Positions 20,474 to 28,271 of a stretch of DNA of 64,000 nucleotides are shown here, in pieces. How positions within the stretch are numbered: the first letter of the stretch is position 1; every line of letters starts with the position of its first letter. Location of the stretch: the NCBI RefSeq assembly GCF_014164785.1, contig NZ_JACJFN010000005.1, positions 124,001 through 188,000 of the forward strand, given 5' to 3'. Below the pieces are notes generated by a model. The model made no database searches and was not told the DNA's origin. It saw only the letters and a list, made by a program, of their open reading frames with translations. Source of the DNA: Aquipseudomonas guryensis. Lineage in GTDB: Bacteria > Pseudomonadota > Gammaproteobacteria > Pseudomonadales > Pseudomonadaceae. The position numbers were made by a program, and so were the translations under genes.

Positions 20474-21715
20474 ATGCTCAGCTGGGACGAATTTGATAAG
20501 GAAGACGGCGCAGAAGTCGCCGCCAAGCCCGCCGCCGTAGTTGGCGCCGCCATCGACAAGCTCGACGACGAAGCCGCCGGCTCCGTGCAGGAAGCCCGCG
20601 CCGTATCGGCCGACGACTCCGACGCCGTCGCCCGCGCCAAGAAAGCCCTCAACGACCTGGACATCCAGGAAGGCCTCGACGAGCTGGAAGGCGCCGATGC
20701 CCGCGTCCACGTCGGCGACAAGCAGATGATCAACGCCCGCGCCGACCTCAACCAGCTCGTACCCTTCAAGTACGACTGGGCCTGGCAGAAGTATCTGGAT
20801 GGTTGCGCCAACCACTGGATGCCGCAGGAAGTGAACATGAATGCCGACATTGCCCTGTGGAAGAGCAAGGACGGCCTCAGCGAAGACGAGCGCCGCATCG
20901 TCATGCGCAACCTCGGCTTCTTCTCCACCGCCGACAGCCTGGTGGCCAACAACCTGGTGCTGGCCGTGTACCGCCTGATCACCAACCCCGAGTGCCGCCA
21001 GTACATCCTGCGCCAGGCCTTCGAAGAGGCGATCCACACCCACGCCTACCAGTACTGCATCGAATCGCTGGGCATGGATGAAGGCGAGATCTTCAACATG
21101 TACCACGAGATCCCAAGCGTGGCGAAGAAGGCCTCCTGGGGCCTGAAATACACCCGCTCGATCTCCGATCCGAAGTTCGAAACCGGCACCCCGGAAACCG
21201 ACCGCCAGTTCCTGCGTAACCTGATCGCCTACTACTGCGTTCTGGAAGGCATCTTCTTCTATTGCGGCTTCACCCAGATCCTCTCCATGGGCCGCCGCAA
21301 CAAGATGACCGGCACCGCCGAGCAGTTCCAGTACATCCTGCGCGACGAATCCATGCACCTGAACTTCGGCATCGACGTGATCAACCAGATCAAGATCGAG
21401 AACCCGCACCTGTGGGACGCCGCGATGAAGGACGAAGCAACCCAGATGATCCTGCAGGGCACTCAGCTGGAAATCGAATACGCGCGTGACACCATGCCGC
21501 GCGGCGTACTGGGCATGAACGCGGCCATGATGGAGGACTACCTCAAATTCATCGCCAACCGTCGTCTGACCCAGATCGGCCTGAAGGAAGAGTACCCGGG
21601 CACCAGCAACCCGTTCCCGTGGATGTCGGAGATCATGGACCTGAAGAAAGAGAAGAACTTCTTCGAGACGCGGGTTATTGAGTATCAGACTGGTGGGGCG
21701 TTGAGCTGGGACTAA
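20474..21715 (+). CDS. nrdB: Class Ia ribonucleotide reductase, beta subunit
   Basis: Small subunit that holds the diiron centre and tyrosyl radical for NrdA. The 413-aa protein has an alanine/acid-rich N-terminal extension (about residues 10-75), as in P. aeruginosa NrdB, and then the ferritin-like core with metal-ligand motifs [11 protein letters not shown] and DESMHLNFG. The C terminus [10 protein letters not shown] provides the NrdA-docking tail. ATG 20474 (MLSWDEF) lies six bases after AGGAG; the adjacent ATG at 20471 or the GTG at 20453 would be less well spaced. A strong terminator follows. Confidence 0.96.
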   Translation: MLSWDEFDKEDGAEVAAKPAAVVGAAIDKLDDEAAGSVQEARAVSADDSDAVARAKKALNDLDIQEGLDELEGADARVHVGDKQMINARADLNQLVPFKYDWAWQKYLDGCANHWMPQEVNMNADIALWKSKDGLSEDERRIVMRNLGFFSTADSLVANNLVLAVYRLITNPECRQYILRQAFEEAIHTHAYQYCIESLGMDEGEIFNMYHEIPSVAKKASWGLKYTRSISDPKFETGTPETDRQFLRNLIAYYCVLEGIFFYCGFTQILSMGRRNKMTGTAEQFQYILRDESMHLNFGIDVINQIKIENPHLWDAAMKDEATQMILQGTQLEIEYARDTMPRGVLGMNAAMMEDYLKFIANRRLTQIGLKEEYPGTSNPFPWMSEIMDLKKEKNFFETRVIEYQTGGALSWD

Positions 21716-21791
21716 ACAGCTCTGGTCACGACCAGTGACAAATATTTAAGCGCTTTACCTGAAATGGAAATTTGGGGCAGCGGCAAAACGA

Positions 21792-21818
21792 GAAGCCCCG
21801 CCTAGTGCGGGGCTTTTT
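21792..21818 (+). terminator. Rho-independent terminator of nrdB
   Basis: AAGCCCCGC-CTAGT-GCGGGGCTTTTTT: a GC-rich stem followed by six T. It marks the right end of the high-GC nrd region and isolates the following low-GC genes. Confidence 0.92.
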
Positions 21819-21880
21819 TCTGGGCATTAACTATGTGTATTCTTAAGACAATTCGTTCGCTTATAAGAAAACGGCCCACA

Positions 21881-22672
21881 ATGAATGATCAAATTCTGGA
21901 AGAAGCCATTCCAACGCAAGCCCAAACTTCGCTAGCACTGCTACTCTGCGGCCCACTTCCTAACGACCAGAGCGAACTTGACGAAGTACTCAAACATTTA
22001 TCCACCACAATAGACAATGTGACAGGAGAAATAGAGAGGCTCAAGGGCTTCAACGAGTCACAGATAGCCCTTTATGGTCCATTCCTAGGTAGGAGCATAC
22101 TTGAACTAGGTTGCACCGCCTTAATAGCCCGACTGGATCCGTTTAGAGTTCTTGTCATACGAGAAAAACAAAGACAGCCAGATTACGAACTTGGAAAAAT
22201 CAACAAATCATCGATTCGATGGCAAGGCGATGTTCTTGCAGACAAGGTCGGGAATCTCTGGGAAGACAAGTCACTGCAAAATCCAACAAGAGCGCTACTA
22301 GGTGATTACTATTCAAGTTTAATTTGGCCATCAAGCTTCCAAAAGCTTATCGATGCGACTGACAACATCACAGGTGACGATTGGATTGCAGAAATTCGTC
22401 TAAAAGACTCCGAAAGATTTTGCAACGAAATCCGAAGTCAAATATCAACCCTTTATTCCGAATTATCTAAAGGCATACACCACGAACTTGTTATACCTGT
22501 AAGTGCCGCGTTCGATATAGAAACAACAAAAGACATGATACGCAGAAGTATTGTATCAATATCAAATCTTGCACTCGTAAGCACATGCGTACCACACACA
22601 GCTAACAGCTTAGAAATAGGCCTAGCCACAGATGCATATAGACAAATCCAGAAAATGGAAATTTTTCAATGA
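21881..22672 (+). CDS. Unknown protein, first gene of a low-GC two-gene module
   Basis: A 263-aa protein I do not recognise. No signal peptide or clear membrane segment. It looks mostly helical, with LKHLSTTIDNVTGEIERLKGFN near the N terminus, then RSILELGCTALIARLDPFRVLVIREK, and TLYSELSKGIHHELVIP towards the C terminus. Base composition is near the mid-40s % GC in the lines I counted, against low-to-mid 60s % in nrdA, and codons such as ATA and AGA are frequent, so recent transfer is likely. The start at 21881 (MNDQILEE) was preferred; an in-frame ATG at 21833 would lie only 15 bases past the nrdB terminator. No Shine-Dalgarno is visible; TATAAG at 21862 could be a -10 for a nearly leaderless message. 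The stop overlaps the ATPase start (ATGA). Confidence 0.75.
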   Translation: MNDQILEEAIPTQAQTSLALLLCGPLPNDQSELDEVLKHLSTTIDNVTGEIERLKGFNESQIALYGPFLGRSILELGCTALIARLDPFRVLVIREKQRQPDYELGKINKSSIRWQGDVLADKVGNLWEDKSLQNPTRALLGDYYSSLIWPSSFQKLIDATDNITGDDWIAEIRLKDSERFCNEIRSQISTLYSELSKGIHHELVIPVSAAFDIETTKDMIRRSIVSISNLALVSTCVPHTANSLEIGLATDAYRQIQKMEIFQ

Positions 22673-24162
22673 ATAACCAACTTGAAAATTCCTCCTTAAT
22701 ACTCGCAGCTGAGGACTGCCCACCCGATCAATTCTCGAGACTTCACTACTTTTCAAAGCAAGAACAAAAAATAATCTCGAAATTAATAGCACATGGCCCA
22801 GTTTTACTTAAAGGCGCTCGAGGAAGTGGAAAAAGCGCTTTAATGATTGAGGCGTCCAGGAATATGTACCCTGACGCAGACTCAAGCCAAACATTCGGCA
22901 TATATTTAAGTTTGCGCCATCTAGCCCTGATCAGGAGTGAAGGAGAGAAATATGAGAAATTCCTTTGCCAGCTCTTATTAGAAGCAGCAAACTCCACAAT
23001 AAAAAAAGCCGGGCTAGACTTCGAACTAAACGCCCAGCCAAATACGACATCAATCCAGAAAGAGCTATCGAATTTATCGAGCGGAATAGGGAAGAGGATC
23101 GTAATACTCTTTGACGACGCCGCTCACATCGGGCGCGAAACCCCACTCCATGAATTTTTCGACATTTTTAGAACAATTTCAAACAGCGTAATATCTTGCA
23201 AAGCGGCCATATACCCGGGAGTAACAAGATTCGGCAATCGATTCGATGTGTACAATGATGCAACCGTAATCGACGTATCAAAGAGCGATGACTCCGAGGA
23301 ATACAACAAGAGCTATGCAGAAATATTCATCAAGCGCTTTCCAAATGAAAACCCCAATTCGTTATTCACGGAAGACCTCGACCTCATAAATACAGCCGGC
23401 TTTCTCGGAAGAGCAGTATTAGGAAATATGAGGGGTTATATTTTTGCCTGTAACAAGCTAGCAGACGCCAAAGGCGAAGGTAAAATAGGACTTGGCACAC
23501 TAACAAAAACACTTATTGATCTCTCAGCCAACTATTACTGGCCACTCATCGAGGAGGTCATTCCAAAACTCGGAATCTACGCACCAATGGCAGAATCTGC
23601 GATAGATATTGCCAACGTAATATTTAGTGAGTCCGCCAGCAATAACAACAAAAGAAGCGCGACTATACTCAGAGAAATAGCTCAGAGACTTGCAAAGCCC
23701 CTAGAAATCCTAGAATACACAGGGTTCATTTCTATTCGAGACATCTCGAGAGCCATGAAGTCTAGAGGACGGGGGACACGATATATTCTAAACCTCTGCA
23801 CCCTGCTTGAAAAAACGCACGGCGCAAGAATAACAGGCGATTTATTCTCCGCCTGGCAAAATGACAAAGAAGAGCCAGTCGAATTTCACAAAGGTAGCGA
23901 ATTATACAAATTAGAGCTACCAGAGTTATCCGAAAGCGGAGAAATGTTAATCCTTTCAGAGAGCATAGAAAAACTTCGGAAAAGTAACATTTACCCTTAC
24001 GGCCTGACAGACCATAAAATTGATATTCTACTTAAAGCAGGATACAAAACAGTTTCAGACCTAGCTGACGCAAATGATGTCGACTTACTGAAGCTTGATG
24101 ACATTGGCGAACAAACCTTGAAAAGAATAAAAAGCACTGTCGCCCAAGCAATTTGGATGTAA
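22669..24162 (+). CDS. P-loop ATPase (ORC/CDC6- or STAND-like) with C-terminal HhH
   Basis: A 497-aa protein. Walker A is GARGSGKS (residues 49-56), Walker B IVILFDD (144-150), followed by AIYPGVTRFGNRFD, a sensor-like segment seen in ORC-CDC6-like bacterial ATPases. A helical middle and winged-helix-like region follow (about 250-430). The last 50 residues (LTDHKIDILLKAGYKTVSDLA ... LDDIGEQTLKRIKS) are a helix-hairpin-helix of the kind that binds DNA or mediates contacts. The start overlaps the previous gene by four bases, so the two are translationally coupled. Low GC like its partner. The architecture suggests an NTP-dependent nucleic-acid sensor or loader; a defence role is inference from composition and gene pairing. 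Immediately downstream is a cluster of hairpins. Confidence 0.8.
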   Translation: MNNQLENSSLILAAEDCPPDQFSRLHYFSKQEQKIISKLIAHGPVLLKGARGSGKSALMIEASRNMYPDADSSQTFGIYLSLRHLALIRSEGEKYEKFLCQLLLEAANSTIKKAGLDFELNAQPNTTSIQKELSNLSSGIGKRIVILFDDAAHIGRETPLHEFFDIFRTISNSVISCKAAIYPGVTRFGNRFDVYNDATVIDVSKSDDSEEYNKSYAEIFIKRFPNENPNSLFTEDLDLINTAGFLGRAVLGNMRGYIFACNKLADAKGEGKIGLGTLTKTLIDLSANYYWPLIEEVIPKLGIYAPMAESAIDIANVIFSESASNNNKRSATILREIAQRLAKPLEILEYTGFISIRDISRAMKSRGRGTRYILNLCTLLEKTHGARITGDLFSAWQNDKEEPVEFHKGSELYKLELPELSESGEMLILSESIEKLRKSNIYPYGLTDHKIDILLKAGYKTVSDLADANDVDLLKLDDIGEQTLKRIKSTVAQAIWM

Positions 24163-24163
24163 A

Positions 24164-24337
24164 TCTGAACGTCCCCACGCCCCAGCCTGGGAACGTTCAG
24201 ATAATTGATCGTTCCCACGCTCCGCGTGGGAATGCAGCCCTCGACGCTCCAGCGTCCACCTGCCAGCAACCACGCGGCGGAAGCCACAGCGCGACGCAGA
24301 GCGTCGCAGGCTTGCTCCCACGCAGGAGCGTGGGAGC
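24164..24337. repeat. Cluster of five hairpins, TTCCCACGC class
   Basis: Starting one base after the ATPase stop: TCTGAACGT...ACGTTCAGA (24164-24201), TTCCCACGCTCCGCGTGGGAA (24212-24232), GACGCTCCAGCGTC (24243-24256), GCGACGCAGAGCGTCGC (24291-24307) and GCTCCCACGCAGGAGCGTGGGAGC (24314-24337). The second unit matches the common GATCGTTCCCACGC...GTGGGAATGCAGCC repeat of Pseudomonas. The block marks the right edge of the low-GC module and may stop its transcription. Confidence 0.8.
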
Positions 24338-24416
24338 TATCGGGGATCAAAAAGCAGCACAGCTCCACTGTTGGCATGGCTACAAACGCAGTTACAGGCA
24401 AATAGCCATTATCTAA

Positions 24417-24432
24417 TGTGATGCAAATCACA
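24417..24432. promoter_or_regulatory. Perfect CRP/Vfr-type palindrome
   Basis: TGTGA-TGCAAA-TCACA is an exact CRP-consensus palindrome; the inner part also resembles an ANR/FNR box (TGAT-N4-ATCA). It lies 78 bases before the start of the 53-aa gene at 24510, a normal activator position. Which of Vfr or ANR binds cannot be told. Confidence 0.6.
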
Positions 24433-24509
24433 CTAAACCACTGACCAAGGTGTCGACGCCGTCACATTCCTTGCTAGGCTTGCGGTGCAACTCACCAAGG
24501 AGCTTTCCG

Positions 24510-24671
24510 ATGAAGGAACAACGGAAATTTGTCGCGTTACGTGCCCACATTGACGATCTACTCAAGAACGGAGCCGAGGTAGTCGGACGCTATCCGTTCA
24601 CCATTCGCGTCAATGGACGCCTGCTGCGGGCTCAGCATGGCATGCTGATCGGCTACTCAGCCGCGGCATAG
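24510..24671 (+). CDS. Small conserved-looking protein (53 aa)
   Basis: MKEQRKFVALRAHIDDLLKNG... 53 residues, charged N-terminal helix followed by GRYPFTIRVNGRLLRAQHGMLIG, which looks like a small beta hairpin. The ATG at 24510 is preceded by AAGGAG with seven bases spacing, a strong site. A CRP-type palindrome lies upstream and a strong terminator downstream, so this is a complete single-gene unit. GC content is back to the genome norm. Function unknown. Confidence 0.75.
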   Translation: MKEQRKFVALRAHIDDLLKNGAEVVGRYPFTIRVNGRLLRAQHGMLIGYSAAA

Positions 24672-24714
24672 CCCAAAGCACAGCACGCGAGCAGCTGCAC
24701 CGCTCGAATTCGAA

Positions 24715-24750
24715 AGCCCCTGACCGCATAGCGGTCAGGGGCTTTTTTTC
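24715..24750 (+). terminator. Rho-independent terminator
   Basis: AGCCCCTGACCGC-ATA-GCGGTCAGGGGCT followed by seven T, ending the 53-aa gene transcript. Confidence 0.92.
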
Positions 24751-24760
24751 ATTTCAGCCG

Positions 24761-24813
24761 GTAGCCCGGATATCCCCGGTGGAAAAAACTTCGCAGCCTT
24801 CCACCCCACCTGG
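24761..24813. repeat. REP-like sequence, GTAGCCCGGAT...GGTGGAAAA class
   Basis: GTAGCCCGGATATCCCCGGT then GGAAAAAACTTCGCAGCCTTCCACC, a degenerate copy of the repeat found better preserved at 26619. Confidence 0.6.
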
Positions 24814-24879
24814 CTGCCCGCCAGGGAATGCCCGCTGGCTCGGTAATGCCGGGCAGTCGACCAGCTTTCGCCTACGCAT

Positions 24880-24914
24880 AAAAAACCCGGCTCCTTGCAA
24901 GAAGAGCCGGGTTT
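24880..24914 (-). terminator. Terminator of the CsbD-like gene
   Basis: Read on the minus strand: AAACCCGGCTC, loop, GAGCCGGGTTTTTT. It ends 18 bases before the stop of the CsbD-like gene. Confidence 0.88.
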
Positions 24915-24932
24915 GGCGTTACCGGGACGCTA

Positions 24933-25124
24933 TCAGAGCTTGTCGACGGTTTTTTTGATCGCCTCCTTGGCGTCACCCTTGAGTTGTTGGGCTTTGCCCT
25001 TTATTTGCTGAGCATCGCCTTTACCTTCAAGACGTGGATTATCGGTGACCTTACCGACAGCCTCTTTGACTTTACCGATGGCTTCGTTGGTGTGGCCTTT
25101 GACTTTGTCTTTCGTGCTGCTCAT
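24933..25124 (-). CDS. CsbD-like stress protein
   Basis: A 63-aa hydrophilic protein, MSSTKDKVKGHTNEAIGKVKEA..., with the repeated GKVKEAVGKVT and KGKAQQLKGDAKEAIK pattern of the CsbD family. These proteins are abundant, natively flexible and induced in general stress; no enzymatic role is known. The ATG at 25124 has GAGGTG upstream; the longer open frame from 25142 is not needed. It stands alone between its terminator and a REP-like sequence. Confidence 0.92.
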   Translation of the reverse strand: MSSTKDKVKGHTNEAIGKVKEAVGKVTDNPRLEGKGDAQQIKGKAQQLKGDAKEAIKKTVDKL

Positions 25125-25230
25125 GTGGCACCTCATTTTCAATGGATTGCGGGGGGTGGAGTCTGCTCAGTCTCAATGGTTTCGTTTTTCTGACGAATGA
25201 ATGGTTGGGGAGGCAAAGCCAAACACGCAG

Positions 25231-25262
25231 GTAGCCCGGATATCCGCGGCGGCCAACGCGAA
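25231..25262. repeat. Partial REP-like sequence
   Basis: GTAGCCCGGATATCCGCGGC plus about ten bases: the left half of the repeat class seen at 24761 and 26619. Confidence 0.5.
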
Positions 25263-25364
25263 GCCTGTCCAGCAGCACTGCTGGCACGCGACGCTCAAAG
25301 ATGAGCCGTCACCCGAGACCAACACAAAGCGCCCCGACCTGCCGCTGTGCCCTCCAGGGCCACG

Positions 25365-25865
25365 CTAGGCCTTCTTGTACTCATTGCCGTCGGGCTTGGG
25401 GTCCAGCAACAGCGGCACGACATGCAGGATCAGCAGCGCCATCAGGGTGCCGAGCACCGCAGTCGCTTCATGCCCCAGCCCCACCGCCACGCCGATGGCC
25501 GCAGTGGCCCATAGCCCGGCGGCAGTGGTCAGGCCTTGCACATTGGAGATGTCCTGGCCTTTGAGGATGGTGCCTGCGCAAAGAAAACCGATACCGGCGG
25601 CCACGCCCTGAATCACTCGACTCAGGGCATCGTGACCCGCGCCTTCCAGCTCCAAGAGCATGACGAAGACACTTGCTCCCAGGCACACCAGCATGTGCGT
25701 ACGCACGCCTGCGGCCTTGCCCTTTACCTCGCGCTCATAGCCAAGCACCCCGCCCAGCAGTACGGCCAGCAGCAGCCGCAGGGTGGCACGGGTCAGGTGT
25801 TCCACTTGGCCGAGGTCGGAAAACTCGTCCAGCAGAGTGGTCAGCACGCGCTCGGCGAAGTCCAT
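25365..25865 (-). CDS. MgtC/SapB family membrane protein
   Basis: A 166-aa inner-membrane protein with about four hydrophobic segments. The diagnostic MgtC stretch is ATLRLLLAVLLGGVLGYERE followed by KGKAAGVRTHMLVCLGASVFVML, then GVAAGIGFLCAGTILK and GLTTAAGLWATAAIGVAVG. Short form without the C-terminal ACT-like domain of Salmonella MgtC. MgtC in intracellular pathogens inhibits F-ATPase and aids growth in low magnesium; the short SapB-type members are less understood. The ATG at 25865 (MDFAERV) was chosen over an upstream start at 25907 because it has an AGGAG and fits family length. Confidence 0.9.
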   Translation of the reverse strand: MDFAERVLTTLLDEFSDLGQVEHLTRATLRLLLAVLLGGVLGYEREVKGKAAGVRTHMLVCLGASVFVMLLELEGAGHDALSRVIQGVAAGIGFLCAGTILKGQDISNVQGLTTAAGLWATAAIGVAVGLGHEATAVLGTLMALLILHVVPLLLDPKPDGNEYKKA

Positions 25866-25952
25866 TTGCCTCTCCTGACTGGTGTCCCTTAATCCCTGGC
25901 CTAGCAACAGCGGCGCGGCTTTCAGGCGGGAACGCGCGAGCGATCAGCCGTG

Positions 25953-26249
25953 CTAGACGTAGGATTGCCCTTTGAAGCCTCTGGGCAGACGCTGCAGCCC
26001 CGGCATGTCGGTAAGCTTTTGCAGCCAGGCTGTGCGCCATTTGCAGGCTTCGTGGAGGGCCTTGGCAACGTGCCGCGCCGCTCGGCGCGCCGCGTTGCGT
26101 TCGACTCGGCGAGCCTCCTGGAAGACGTCACTGCCGCGGCAGTTGCGACACTTCACCTGCGCCACTGCCGTGGTGCTGGCCAGTGTGTCGCCGTGACGGC
26201 CGCAGGCCAGATGCCCGTCGGTCATGTAGTGAGTAACTTGAGTAGCCAT
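25953..26249 (-). CDS. Small unknown protein with putative zinc-binding knuckle
   Basis: A 98-aa basic protein. Residues about 10-45 read HLACGRHGDTLASTTAV... KCRNCRGSDVF: a C-x2-H plus C-x2-C arrangement that could hold one zinc ion. The C-terminal half is rich in Arg and Ala (RRVERNAARRAARHVAKAL), suggestive of a helix that binds nucleic acid. The ATG at 26249 follows AGGAG by eight bases. I do not recognise the family. Confidence 0.65.
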   Translation of the reverse strand: MATQVTHYMTDGHLACGRHGDTLASTTAVAQVKCRNCRGSDVFQEARRVERNAARRAARHVAKALHEACKWRTAWLQKLTDMPGLQRLPRGFKGQSYV

Positions 26250-26357
26250 CGATGAATCTCCTGCGCAGTGGGTGCGGTACAGGACAGGCGCTTGGGCCAT
26301 GGGGATAGTCGCCGCGGCCCACACAAGGCCAGCCGGCAGTTCAAGATGCTGTCGGCA

Positions 26358-26504
26358 TCACCCTCGGCGCCCTTGAAGGAACTGGACCAGAAACACCACG
26401 ATCGCCACGACCAGGAGGATGTGGATAAGACCACCCAAGGTGTAAGACGAAACCAGTCCCAGCGCCCACAGAACCAACAAGATAATCGCGATCGTCATGA
26501 GCAT
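26358..26504 (-). CDS. 48-aa membrane protein, Lmo0937-like
   Basis: Reads MLMTIAIILLVLWALGLVSS then YTLGGLIHILLVVAIVVFLVQF and a short basic tail (LQGRRG). Two hydrophobic segments with the LWxLGLVSSYTxGGxIHxLLVxAIVxxL pattern are the mark of the Lmo0937 family of tiny stress-associated membrane proteins. ATG at 26504 is preceded by TTGGAG with good spacing. Confidence 0.85.
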   Translation of the reverse strand: MLMTIAIILLVLWALGLVSSYTLGGLIHILLVVAIVVFLVQFLQGRRG

Positions 26505-26618
26505 GTCGGTATCTCCAATCAGTGTGCGGCTCGTATCTGCCTACAGCACAGATTGTGCGCAGCAACCGCCCCCGGTCTGTTCGCTAGCGAACACTCGCTG
26601 CCTGCTGCCGCGCAGCAA

Positions 26619-26667
26619 GTAGCCCGAACGATGGAAAAGCTTCGCGGTTTTCCACCCTATGCGGCTA
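26619..26667. repeat. REP-like inverted repeat, GTAGCCCG class
   Basis: GTAGCCCGAACGATGGAAAAGC...GCGGTTTTCCACCCTATGCGGCTAC; the arms TGGAAAAGC/GCGGTTTTCCA and GTAGCC/GGCTAC pair. Located between the Lmo0937-like gene and the GNAT gene. Confidence 0.7.
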
Positions 26668-26792
26668 CGCGAGACTGATTGAGTTCGAGCGCTGGGATGC
26701 ATGACGCGGAACGTCACTGGCAGCATTCGCAAACGATCAGCCGCGTGGGCGTTACAATGCCGCGATTACCGATACCCGGAGCCAGATTGCCG

Positions 26793-27482
26793 ATGTTCAC
26801 CCTTGTACAGCTGGATATCCCGCCGCCCGAATCCCTGAAAAGCCAGGTGTTGCAGATGGTGGTGGACTACTTCAGCGACATCAGCCCGGTCTCGCTGACA
26901 CCGAGCAATCCGCTCTACCAGCTGTACCAGTACGTGATCGGCTACGAGGTGCACCTGTATCTGCAGGGCATGGACGCAGCCCTTCAGACCAGCGCGCGGT
27001 TGATCCTGGCCCTGGATGATCAAGACCCGTCCCAGGTGCTCGGCTTCGCCCTGTACCTGCCGGCCAAGGATGCCCCCGAAGCCTGCACCCTGGCTTATAT
27101 GGCCGTCCAGGCCAGCCACCGCCGCCACGGTATGGCCCGCGCCATGTTGCAGCAGATGATCACCCGCCACCCGCATACCGAACTGGCCTGCGTGGCAAGC
27201 AAGGTGCCGATCTTCGAGGCCATGGGTTTTCAGGTATTGGCGGCGCGCGGGCCACAGGTGCTGATGAATACACGGAATTACAGCTCGGACGGCATGATCG
27301 CCGTGCAGGACCTGGCGCCGATCTTCCAGTCCAAGGAAGTAAGGCAGATCCACGCCTACCTGGTGCAGCAGCACGGCAAGAAAGCCATGAGCGACGCGGA
27401 GAAAAAGCGCGACCGCCTGCTCGACCAGATGGCCCGCCAAGCGCAGGCGCTGGTGGACGAGCGCCGCGTTTGGCTGCACTAA
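26793..27482 (+). CDS. GNAT-family acetyltransferase
   Basis: A 229-aa protein. The acetyl-CoA binding region is LAYMAVQASHRRHGMARAMLQQMITRHP (about residues 101-128), with RRHGMA as the Q/RxxGxA loop. After the GNAT domain comes a charged C-terminal extension, KKAMSDAEKKRDRLLDQMARQAQALVDERR, likely a helix. The ATG at 26793 (MFTLVQLDIPPPESL) was chosen; an upstream ATG at 26757 would add 12 residues. The substrate is unknown. It converges on the next gene with six bases between stops. Confidence 0.8.
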   Translation: MFTLVQLDIPPPESLKSQVLQMVVDYFSDISPVSLTPSNPLYQLYQYVIGYEVHLYLQGMDAALQTSARLILALDDQDPSQVLGFALYLPAKDAPEACTLAYMAVQASHRRHGMARAMLQQMITRHPHTELACVASKVPIFEAMGFQVLAARGPQVLMNTRNYSSDGMIAVQDLAPIFQSKEVRQIHAYLVQQHGKKAMSDAEKKRDRLLDQMARQAQALVDERRVWLH

Positions 27483-27488
27483 AGAGAG

Positions 27489-28271
27489 CTAGCCCATCGG
27501 GCTGAAGCCATTGCTGGCACTGCAATAGCGATCTTCCATGCGCTTGCTCTTGGGCTCCCGATCCGCGTCCCAGCGCTTACCCCAGTCGCGGCACTGCTCC
27601 TTGAAGAACTGCTTGGCACCCTTGCGGCACTCGCGGTAGTCGATGGAGCCACGCCGGTGATTGGCACAGACACTGGTGTAGTCGATGCGGTTATCCAGCA
27701 CCTGCCATGCGGCTTGATAGGTATCCCCACCACTCCACTTGGCGATCCGCTGCACGTCGTTTTCCACCTGAGCACTTGAGCCACGGCGAGGATTGCTAGC
27801 CTCTGTCTTTTCTTCGCGATAGCGCGCCAGGTATTGCGCATTGACCATGCCCTGGGCCTGCTCCGGCGGTGCTGAACGAGGCAGTTTGCCGTAGCGACAA
27901 CGCACCACGTTCTCGTCGATGACCTTGTCGGCGCCTATGCAATCAGCCAAGGAGCTAGGCTCACTGGACTGCAGCGCGGTGCTGCTGGGCTGGATCGGTT
28001 CCAGATGCTGGGGAATGGGGTAAGCATCGGGGGCTACCGCTGGCGGCGAAACTGTCTCGACCAACGAAGACGGCGGTGCGAGCCAGTCACGCAGAGGGCC
28101 ACGGGCGTACAGCAGGTACAGCGCCCCGCTCAGCACAGTGAGTACGGCGAGCCCGTTGAAAAGAGCGATTAGGTTGCTGCCACGCCGCCGTGCCAGGCCC
28201 TGCATGCGCTCGCGGATATAGTCCGGAGCATCGTCCCAGTCGTTGCCTTGCCAGTCGTCCCGTTTGGCCAT
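27489..28271 (-). CDS. Unknown single-span membrane protein with Cys-rich C-terminal domain
   Basis: A 260-aa protein. Acidic/tryptophan N terminus (MAKRDDWQGNDWDDAPDYI), basic stretch RRRGSN, then a single membrane segment (about residues 36-57: LIALFNGLAVLTVLSGALYLLY), so the C terminus is probably periplasmic. A proline-rich linker is followed by a domain with six or more Cys residues (LADCIGADK, RCRYGK, SVCANHRRGSIDYRECRKGAK, EQCRDW, RYCSASN) that could form disulfides. ATG 28271 was chosen over a TTG two codons earlier. I know no function; this looks like an uncharacterised Pseudomonas family. Confidence 0.75.
   Translation of the reverse strand: MAKRDDWQGNDWDDAPDYIRERMQGLARRRGSNLIALFNGLAVLTVLSGALYLLYARGPLRDWLAPPSSLVETVSPPAVAPDAYPIPQHLEPIQPSSTALQSSEPSSLADCIGADKVIDENVVRCRYGKLPRSAPPEQAQGMVNAQYLARYREEKTEASNPRRGSSAQVENDVQRIAKWSGGDTYQAAWQVLDNRIDYTSVCANHRRGSIDYRECRKGAKQFFKEQCRDWGKRWDADREPKSKRMEDRYCSASNGFSPMG

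Noticed and set aside
22430-22490. HEPN nuclease motif in the first gene of the low-GC module.
   Set aside because: SKGIHHE is present, but no Arg lies 4-6 residues before His.
24164-24337. CRISPR array.
   Set aside because: Units differ in sequence and spacing and are palindromes, not direct repeats with spacers; no cas genes nearby.
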